Positions 6,601-11,295 of a stretch of 14,193 bases of DNA are shown here, piece by piece. Position numbers and translations under genes: made by a program. Under the pieces are notes generated by a model that saw only the letters and a program-made list of their open reading frames with translations, searched no databases and was not told the origin of the DNA. Numbering within the stretch: the first letter of the stretch is position 1; every line of letters begins with the position of its first letter. Source of the stretch: Ruminococcaceae bacterium UBA6842 (GTDB taxonomy: Bacteria; Bacillota; Clostridia; Oscillospirales; Acutalibacteraceae); assembly GCA_002451855.1 (NCBI GenBank), contig DKDS01000009.1, forward strand, positions 1 through 14,193. Direction: 5' to 3'.

Positions 6601-6630
6601 ATGTACCGTTTTACCAAATAGACGGGACAT
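6601..6630. repeat. Imperfect inverted repeat ATGTACCGT / ACGGGACAT
   Basis: The 9-nt arms 6601-6609 and 6622-6630 match at 8 of 9 positions around a 12-nt centre (TTTACCAAATAG). It has no T-tract, so it is not a terminator. It may be an operator, a recombination site or abutting ends of a lost insertion sequence. The sequence alone does not decide. Confidence 0.5.
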
Positions 6631-6660
6631 ACTTCATTTGATAAAAAACTAAAAAAACAG

Positions 6661-6699
6661 CGATTTACATCAAACTTACATCATTTGATGCAGAAATCG
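6661..6699. repeat. Long imperfect inverted repeat between metG fragment and alkD
   Basis: CGATTT-A-CATCAAA (6661-6674) pairs with TTTGATG-CAG-AAATCG (6684-6699): 13 paired bases with a small asymmetric bulge, and a 9-nt loop (6675-6683). No T-tract follows. The arm and loop together hold two inverted copies of the TGATGTAA core seen in the direct repeats. Folded single strands of this kind can serve as recombination sites, but this one has no recognisable family. Confidence 0.5.
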
Positions 6700-6735
6700 G
6701 TGCAAGCAAGAAAAAAGCGCATAATTAGTACGATG

Positions 6736-6768
6736 AATGGGCAATTCCAATCGGGATTGCCCATTTTC
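6736..6768 (+). terminator. Hairpin upstream of alkD, probable terminator
   Basis: AATGGGCAAT (6736-6745) pairs with ATTGCCCATT (6756-6765); TCC/GGG extends it to 13 bp with a 4-nt loop. Only TTTTCT follows, so the U-tract is short. It would end transcripts running through lysS and the metG fragment. Confidence 0.6.
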
Positions 6769-6819
6769 TAAAATGAATGGAAATACAAATCGGAATTTGG
6801 AAGTGTGAAAGGAATGGAA

Positions 6820-7479
6820 ATGGATAAATACCTTGAACTAAAAGAAAAATTTGAAGCAAATAGAGATGATGAAAATGCTGTAAAAATGGCGGCGTATATG
6901 AGGAATTTGTTTTCATTTTATGGTTTACCAACACCTAAAAGAAAAGCAATTTACAAGGATTTTCTAAAATTTGAGAAACGCAAAAAAATAATTGACTGGG
7001 ATTTGCTTGACAGATGTTATGCAGATGAACATAGAGAATTTCATTATTTTGTGATGGATTATCTTGTGGCAATGCAGAAGTTTTTAAAATTCGATGATGT
7101 ACCTCATATAGAAAAGTATATCAAAACAAATCAATGGTGGGACACAATAGACGGACTTGATAGAATTGTCGGGAATATAGCTTTTACAGATGAACGAATA
7201 AATGACCTAATGTTGAAGTGGTCAACAGATGAAGATTTTTGGGTGCGCCGAATTGCTATTGACCACCAGCTTTGTAGGAAAGAGCGAACAAATACGGAAT
7301 TGCTTGAAAAAATATTAGTGAATAACTTTGGTAGTTCAGAGTTCTTTATCAACAAAGCCATCGGTTGGAGTCTGAGAGATTATTCTAAGACAAATCAGGA
7401 TTGGGTAAGAAATTTTGTTGAAACTCATAAAGACAAGATGGATAAATTGAGTATCAGAGAAGCAAGCAAATATTTATAA
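6820..7479 (+). CDS. DNA alkylation repair protein (AlkD-like HEAT-repeat glycosylase)
   Basis: The 219-residue product is an all-helical, HEAT-like repeat protein of the AlkD/AlkC family (PF08713), which excises positively charged alkylated bases such as 3-methyladenine and 7-methylguanine. Recognisable pieces are YMRNLFSFYGLPTPKRKAIYKDF near the N-terminus, QWWDTIDGLD (105-114), EDFWVRRIAIDHQL (138-151) and FFINKAIGWSLRDYSK (175-190). Trp107, Asp111, Arg143 or Arg144, and Trp183 appear to correspond to the DNA-binding and catalytic residues of Bacillus cereus AlkD (Trp109, Asp113, Arg148, Trp187); this is an alignment by eye. ATG 6820 is chosen because AAAGGA ends 6 nt upstream; in-frame GTG 6805 and ATG 6814 fall before or against that site. 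The gene is A+T-rich. The racemase gene starts 64 nt downstream without an intervening terminator, so the two may be co-transcribed. Confidence 0.9.
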   Translation: MDKYLELKEKFEANRDDENAVKMAAYMRNLFSFYGLPTPKRKAIYKDFLKFEKRKKIIDWDLLDRCYADEHREFHYFVMDYLVAMQKFLKFDDVPHIEKYIKTNQWWDTIDGLDRIVGNIAFTDERINDLMLKWSTDEDFWVRRIAIDHQLCRKERTNTELLEKILVNNFGSSEFFINKAIGWSLRDYSKTNQDWVRNFVETHKDKMDKLSIREASKYL

Positions 7480-7543
7480 GTCAAATGGGAAACACAAAAT
7501 TCCAGTTTATGGAGTTGAAAAATCGGTATTATGGGAGGTTAAT

Positions 7544-8506
7544 ATGCAGTTAAAAGTAATAGAAGCTCATACAATGGGAGAACCATTACGCCTGGTAACA
7601 GAAGGATTTCCCGATATAAAAGGACATTCCATGATGGAAAAGCAAATATATTTTGAAAAATACTACGACAGGTATAGAAAAGGAATTTTGTTAGAACCAT
7701 ATGGTCATAAAGATATGTTTGGAGCGATTCTGACTTCAAAGGTACATGACGAAGCTGACTTGGGAGTTTTATTTATGAATACCCAAGGAATGGAACCGAT
7801 GTGTGGGCATGGTTCTATTGCCGTGTCTGTGATTGCAGTAAAATATGGTTTAGTAAAAATGAAAGAACCTATGACAGAAGTTCGGTTGGATGTACCGGCT
7901 GGAATAGTAACATTGAAATTGATGATAAAAGACGGAGAAATATTAAATGTATTATTGCAAAATGTGGAATCTTACTATATTGGTGTAGAAAGTGTAGATA
8001 TAGATGGAGAAATTCGAGTACCGGCAGACTTAGCATACGGAGGAAATATTTTTGCAGTTGTTAATGCAGATGATGTTGAATTGACATTAACCCCTGAAAA
8101 CAAAGAGAAAATTATTAAAGTTGGAATGAATATAAAAAGTGTAATAAATGAGAAGAATGGAAATGAAAATGTTTTAGGAACTGTATTTTATTCAAATGAT
8201 GTAAGTACCGCCGATTACAAAGACACTGTTGTATTTGGCGATGGCTCCATAGACCGTTCGCCATGCGGAACCGGATGTTCAGCATTGATTTCTGTGCTTA
8301 GAAACAAACGGCTTGTTGAAGTCGGTAAGGAAATAACTGTTCAAAGTATTGTAGGAACAAACTTTGGTATAAAGATTACTTCTGAATCAAAAATAAACGG
8401 AACAGATTATAATGTTCCAGTAATTAAAGGAAATGCATATATAATTGGAGAGGGAGTTCGATTTTTTGACAAACAAGATCCGATAAAGTATGGGTTTCAG
8501 TTGTAA
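7544..8506 (+). CDS. Proline racemase family protein (proline racemase or hydroxyproline epimerase)
   Basis: The 320-residue enzyme belongs to the proline racemase family (PF05544), cofactor-independent enzymes with two Cys acting as acid and base on the alpha carbon. Both sites are present: Cys87 in MCGHGSI and Cys241 in DRSPCGTGCSA. Having two Cys points to a racemase or 2-epimerase rather than the trans-3-hydroxyproline dehydratase, which has Thr in the second place. Other landmarks are the N-terminal IEAHTMGEPLRLV, LLEPYGHKDMFGA, and near the end ITGSAYI-like KGNAYIIGEGVRF and DPIKYGFQL. Length is slightly shorter than typical (about 335). An extra Cys245 replaces the usual Thr/Ser after CGTG. 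The start follows GGGAGG by 5 nt. It is A+T-rich like alkD, and a strong terminator follows 54 nt after the stop. The substrate (L-Pro, 4-hydroxyproline or another amino acid) is not certain. Confidence 0.9.
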   Translation: MQLKVIEAHTMGEPLRLVTEGFPDIKGHSMMEKQIYFEKYYDRYRKGILLEPYGHKDMFGAILTSKVHDEADLGVLFMNTQGMEPMCGHGSIAVSVIAVKYGLVKMKEPMTEVRLDVPAGIVTLKLMIKDGEILNVLLQNVESYYIGVESVDIDGEIRVPADLAYGGNIFAVVNADDVELTLTPENKEKIIKVGMNIKSVINEKNGNENVLGTVFYSNDVSTADYKDTVVFGDGSIDRSPCGTGCSALISVLRNKRLVEVGKEITVQSIVGTNFGIKITSESKINGTDYNVPVIKGNAYIIGEGVRFFDKQDPIKYGFQL

Positions 8507-8559
8507 CTTGTAAAGATGTAAGCGAGTGAATAATCATACAAATTCTAGTTTGTCAACTT

Positions 8560-8603
8560 GCCCTTTGAGAGAGGAGAAATCCTTTTCTCAAAGGGCTTTT
8601 TCT
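8560..8603 (+). terminator. Intrinsic terminator after the racemase gene
   Basis: GCCCTTTGAGA (8560-8570) pairs perfectly with TCTCAAAGGGC (8586-8596); the interior AGGA/TCCT also pairs. TTTTTCTATTT follows. Confidence 0.92.
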
Positions 8604-8682
8604 ATTTATACAGATATTCGCAAACTACAAGATAAAGCCAAAACTTCATATACTCTAAGCACAAGGAGGTTGAGGTTTGGCT

Positions 8683-8838
8683 ATGAACAACAGTTTAGCA
8701 GAAGTACACCCGAAACTTGTTTCTGAGTGGTCGGAAAAGAATTTAACGCTTACGCCTGATGATATTACTTTCGGTTCAAATAAAAAAGTATGGTGGAAAT
8801 TCGTCGGTAAATATGTTACAATACACGGTGGATTTTAA
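8683..8838 (+). pseudogene. 5' fragment of a zinc-ribbon domain protein gene (DUF4379-like)
   Basis: ATG 8683, with AAGGAGG 13 nt upstream, opens a 51-codon frame. Residues 1-39 (VHPKLVSEWSEKNLTLTPDD, then FGSNKKVWWK) match the start of the probable zinc-ribbon module of PF14311. In intact members this continues with a Cys-Gly-His-Glu-Trp segment and the CxxC pairs. Here the match stops dead after KVWWK and the last 12 residues (starting FVGKYVTIH) are unrelated; no zinc-binding Cys is present. The gene is thus cut at about 8800. Intact relatives usually carry several such modules, sometimes with a nuclease-like domain. The break is the right-hand end of the A+T-rich block. Confidence 0.72.
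8814..8822 (+). promoter_or_regulatory. Possible extended -10 promoter for the two-component operon
   Basis: TGTTACAAT fits the extended -10 pattern TGnTATAAT with one change. A weak -35 (TGGAAA, 8794-8799) lies 17 nt upstream, on the far side of the inferred recombination join. Transcription would start about 8829, some 55 nt before the regulator gene. Confidence 0.45.
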
Positions 8839-8884
8839 GCGAAAGCAGACAGCCGATAATATTCCGAGGATTGAGGGTGTTATT

Positions 8885-9613
8885 ATGAACATTATGATAT
8901 GCGATGATCAAAAAAGCGAGCTTGAAAATATGCGGCAAATTGTTTCCGAATACGCTCTTTCACATTCGGAGCTTTCGCTTGCCGTAAAATGTTTCTTAAA
9001 TCCTTTTGATATGCTGGATGAGATGAGCAAAAGCGGCGTTCCCGATATTGCGCTGTTGGATATTTGTATGCCCGGAATTTTGGGCACCGAGGTTGCACGG
9101 GAAATACTCGGCAAAAGCGAAGAGAACACCGATGTTATTTTTCTGACTACAAGCTCCGATTTTGCGGTGGAAGCGTTTGCGCTTCATGCAGGCGATTATC
9201 TTACAAAGCCTTATACCAAACAGCGGCTGACTGATACGCTTGACAGGGTGATTGAAAAGAGACGCCGCCGTTTATATATTCCCGTTTCGTGCGGAAAGGA
9301 AATTCACCGCATAGATTTGTATAATGTTTTATATGCGGAAGCAAAAAATCACAGTGTGGAAATTCATTTAAAATCCGGCAAGTGTCTGAAAACGCACACG
9401 ACACTTACAGAGCTTAAAAATACATTTCAGACAGCAAACGGCTTTGCGGCGGTCGGCGCGTCGTACATAGTTAACCTGCGCTGTGTGCAAAGTCTGCTTG
9501 AAACGACTCTTGAAATGTCAAACGGGGATTGTATACCCGTTCCGCGGCGGCTGAGAGCAGAGCTTAAAAAGCAGTATTTTGATTTTTATACAAGGGAGGC
9601 GACGGGGAAATGA
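8885..9613 (+). CDS. LytTR-family response regulator (AgrA/LytR-like)
   Basis: The 242-residue regulator has an N-terminal receiver domain (1-120) and a C-terminal LytTR DNA-binding domain (about 135-236). Receiver landmarks are Asp7 and Asp8, the phospho-acceptor Asp59 in DIALLDICMPG, Thr88/Thr89 in FLTTSS, and Lys108 in LTKPYT. The LytTR part shows IHRIDLYNVLYAEAKNHSVEIH, a GASYIVNL block and IPVPRR. Known relatives bind short direct repeats upstream of target promoters and often control surface proteins, peptides or virulence factors. I use ATG 8885 (preceded by GAGGG), where the receiver begins; an upstream in-frame ATG at 8759 would add 42 residues from the broken zinc-ribbon region and is not credible. 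The stop overlaps the kinase start by 4 nt. Confidence 0.95.
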   Translation: MNIMICDDQKSELENMRQIVSEYALSHSELSLAVKCFLNPFDMLDEMSKSGVPDIALLDICMPGILGTEVAREILGKSEENTDVIFLTTSSDFAVEAFALHAGDYLTKPYTKQRLTDTLDRVIEKRRRRLYIPVSCGKEIHRIDLYNVLYAEAKNHSVEIHLKSGKCLKTHTTLTELKNTFQTANGFAAVGASYIVNLRCVQSLLETTLEMSNGDCIPVPRRLRAELKKQYFDFYTREATGK

Positions 9614-10887
9614 CACGGCAGCTTGTGTCTTTGATACTTACAGTCCTTATGCATATCATTTGCTTTGCCGTTATGACCGAACGGAAATATTCTGTAAAAA
9701 AGACGGTTTCAATTTATTTCATATTTTTAACCGTCTTTGTCTGTCTTGCGATGTTTGTTTCCAGAGTTCTGTTTGACATTCACTCCTTTAACGCCGCTTC
9801 ACTTGCGTTTATAAGTACCATTTTGGTATCGTTTATTATTTTTATGGCGACTTCGACAGACCCCGCTTGTAAAAAGGTGTTTCTGTTTCTCAGCTATTCA
9901 TCTCTGTTCTGCATTTTTTTCTGCAGCTCCGCTATGATAAGCAGTATTTGGTTTAGCGACGGATTCGGCGTTGCCGCCGTATACACGAAAACTATAATAA
10001 GAACTCTGTTGTATCTGCCTGCAATATGGGCATATATCGTTTTTTTCCGACCGGCAATGCGGGAGGTGCCGGGTTCAAATAAAAGGATTTGGCACTCTAT
10101 CTCGCTGGTTTCAATGCTGTTTTTGATTGTATTTTCTATATTCTGCTTTATTTATACTATAAAAAATGATTTCAGAGCGTGGTACAGTCTTCTGTTTGCC
10201 GCTACTGTTTTGATTTATTTTTCGGTATTGTATGTTATTTTCGGTATGATTCGCTATATGATAAAGGAAAGCAGAGTTGAACTCATCGGAGAAAATATTA
10301 AATATCTTCAAGGTCAGCTTAAAACCGCAAAGGAAAATGAAATGTCTGCAAAAACCGTTCGGCACGATTTCAGACACCACAATCAAAATATTGCCGCCAT
10401 GCTAAGAAACGGAAAGACCGACGAAGCTTTGCGGTACATAGAACAGTACAATGAAAGTCTGGACGCCGCAAGACCGAAGGAGTTTTGCCCGCATGTAACG
10501 GTAAACGCAATACTTACCGGCTTTTATACCAAAGCGCAAAATGAAGGAATAACGGTTTCTGTCGAAGCGGACACACAGGAGGAAAGCGCCGTCAGCGATA
10601 TGGATTTTGTCGCTATTCTTTCAAATCTGTTGGAAAACGCCGTCAACGGCTGCAAGGAAAGCGGCGCGCACGGCGAGATAACGGTAAACATCCGAACTGT
10701 TTCGGATAAAACGGTTATTGTGTGCAGTAACACCTGTAAGCCGGGACTTGTTATCGAAAACGGTATGATAAAACAAAAAGGAATCGGCATGGAAAGTATG
10801 CTGACAGCGGCAAGAAAATACGACGGCGACATAAGCTATAGCTTAGAGAACGGTGTTCTCACCCTATGCGTTATCCTGAAAACCTGA
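9610..10887 (+). CDS. Sensor histidine kinase, AgrC/GHKL type
   Basis: The 425-residue membrane kinase pairs with the preceding regulator; its ATG overlaps the regulator stop (ATGA). The N-terminal half holds about six or seven membrane helices (near 6-22, 34-52, 65-81, 92-112, 130-147, 163-183, 192-215), the design of sensors for peptides or membrane-active signals. A short linker coiled coil (220-245) leads to the phosphorylation site His252 in TVRHDFRHHNQN. The ATPase domain shows the N box NLLENAVNG (339-347) and the single G box KGIGMES (390-396), typical of the HPK10/GHKL group. No agrB/agrD-like peptide gene lies next to it, so the signal is unknown. A strong terminator follows. Confidence 0.94.
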   Translation: MTRQLVSLILTVLMHIICFAVMTERKYSVKKTVSIYFIFLTVFVCLAMFVSRVLFDIHSFNAASLAFISTILVSFIIFMATSTDPACKKVFLFLSYSSLFCIFFCSSAMISSIWFSDGFGVAAVYTKTIIRTLLYLPAIWAYIVFFRPAMREVPGSNKRIWHSISLVSMLFLIVFSIFCFIYTIKNDFRAWYSLLFAATVLIYFSVLYVIFGMIRYMIKESRVELIGENIKYLQGQLKTAKENEMSAKTVRHDFRHHNQNIAAMLRNGKTDEALRYIEQYNESLDAARPKEFCPHVTVNAILTGFYTKAQNEGITVSVEADTQEESAVSDMDFVAILSNLLENAVNGCKESGAHGEITVNIRTVSDKTVIVCSNTCKPGLVIENGMIKQKGIGMESMLTAARKYDGDISYSLENGVLTLCVILKT

Positions 10888-10929
10888 TTTTGAAAACCAA
10901 TTACGCTCCAAAAATGACCAATCGCGAAA

Positions 10930-10955
10930 AAAGCCATCCGAAAGGATGGTTTTTT
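10930..10955 (+). terminator. Intrinsic terminator after the kinase gene
   Basis: CCATCC-GAAA-GGATGG (10934-10949), extended by A-T pairs, is followed by TTTTTTATT. The GAAA tetraloop makes this a stable terminator. It separates the kinase from the surface-protein genes. Confidence 0.92.
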
Positions 10956-10962
10956 ATTATAC

Positions 10963-10968
10963 TATAAT
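10963..10968 (+). promoter_or_regulatory. Possible -10 element for the surface-protein operon
   Basis: A perfect TATAAT stands 31 nt before the start codon of the 98-residue protein, but no -35 match exists at 16-18 nt (those positions fall in the terminator hairpin). A promoter that needs an activator would look like this; the neighbouring LytTR regulator is an obvious candidate. Motif evidence only. Confidence 0.35.
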
Positions 10969-10998
10969 GGATTTAGAATGCTCGGGGGGTGAAAGCGC

Positions 10999-11295
10999 GT
11001 GTTTTTCAGAAAAAAGAAGATAACCTTTGACAAGGCGGCAAAATTCAACTATGAAATGGATACAAACGAAAAATTGAAAACAGCGCTTAAAAACCTTTCC
11101 CTGCGGCGTGGTGAAATGAGCAAAAAGAGCTATCTTACCGAGCTGCTGGTACTGTTTAACGAAGAGGGCTTTGATTTATCATTAAAGGAGCTTGATATGC
11201 TGCTCCTCTTACGGAAGAAAACAGACCAAATGCTCTTAGAAGAGATAAACAGACAGTCTTATAGGAAGGGAGACGGAACGAATGGCGAAGGATAG
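10999..11295 (+). CDS. Small basic protein of unknown function, upstream of surface protein
   Basis: I do not recognise this 98-residue protein. It has no signal peptide, no membrane helix and no Cys. It begins with a basic FFRKKKITFDKAAKFNYEMD stretch, then charged amphipathic helices (about 22-90) rich in Lys, Glu and Leu, with a LKELDMLLLLRKK segment that could form a coiled coil. The GTG start is chosen because a GGGGGG run lies 9 nt upstream and the frame is closed just before it. The last 14 nt overlap the start of the large surface-protein gene, so the two are likely translated together. Possible roles include a chaperone or regulator for the neighbour; none is supported by a motif. 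Confidence 0.7.
   Translation: MFFRKKKITFDKAAKFNYEMDTNEKLKTALKNLSLRRGEMSKKSYLTELLVLFNEEGFDLSLKELDMLLLLRKKTDQMLLEEINRQSYRKGDGTNGEG

Larger units (their letters stand above)
6155..8800. mobile_element. Putative horizontally acquired block bounded by two broken genes
   Basis: The segment runs from directly after lysS to about codon 39 of the zinc-ribbon fragment. It is visibly A+T-richer than the flanks in alkD and the racemase gene (AGA/GGA/ATA-rich codon choice, against GGC/GCC/CGC in neighbours). It carries a headless metG at the left end and a tailless zinc-ribbon gene at the right end. No integrase, transposase, tRNA or clear terminal repeat was found, so the class of element is unknown. 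A join made by the assembly cannot be ruled out from one sequence. Confidence 0.5.

Noticed and set aside
8192..8206. A 15-nt match (TCAAATGATGTAAGT) inside the racemase gene to the inverted-repeat region at about 6674-6688, opposite strand.
   Set aside because: It lies in coding sequence, and a 15-mer match of this kind is expected by chance at a rate near one in A+T-rich DNA of this length; not reported as a repeat feature.
8526..8726. A 66-codon plus-strand frame running through the racemase terminator.
   Set aside because: It spans the terminator hairpin and overlaps the zinc-ribbon start in another frame; no ribosome binding site or homology.
8759..8884. In-frame extension of the response regulator to an ATG at 8759.
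   Set aside because: The added 42 residues are not receiver-like and overlap the zinc-ribbon fragment in another frame; the receiver domain and a ribosome binding site fit ATG 8885.
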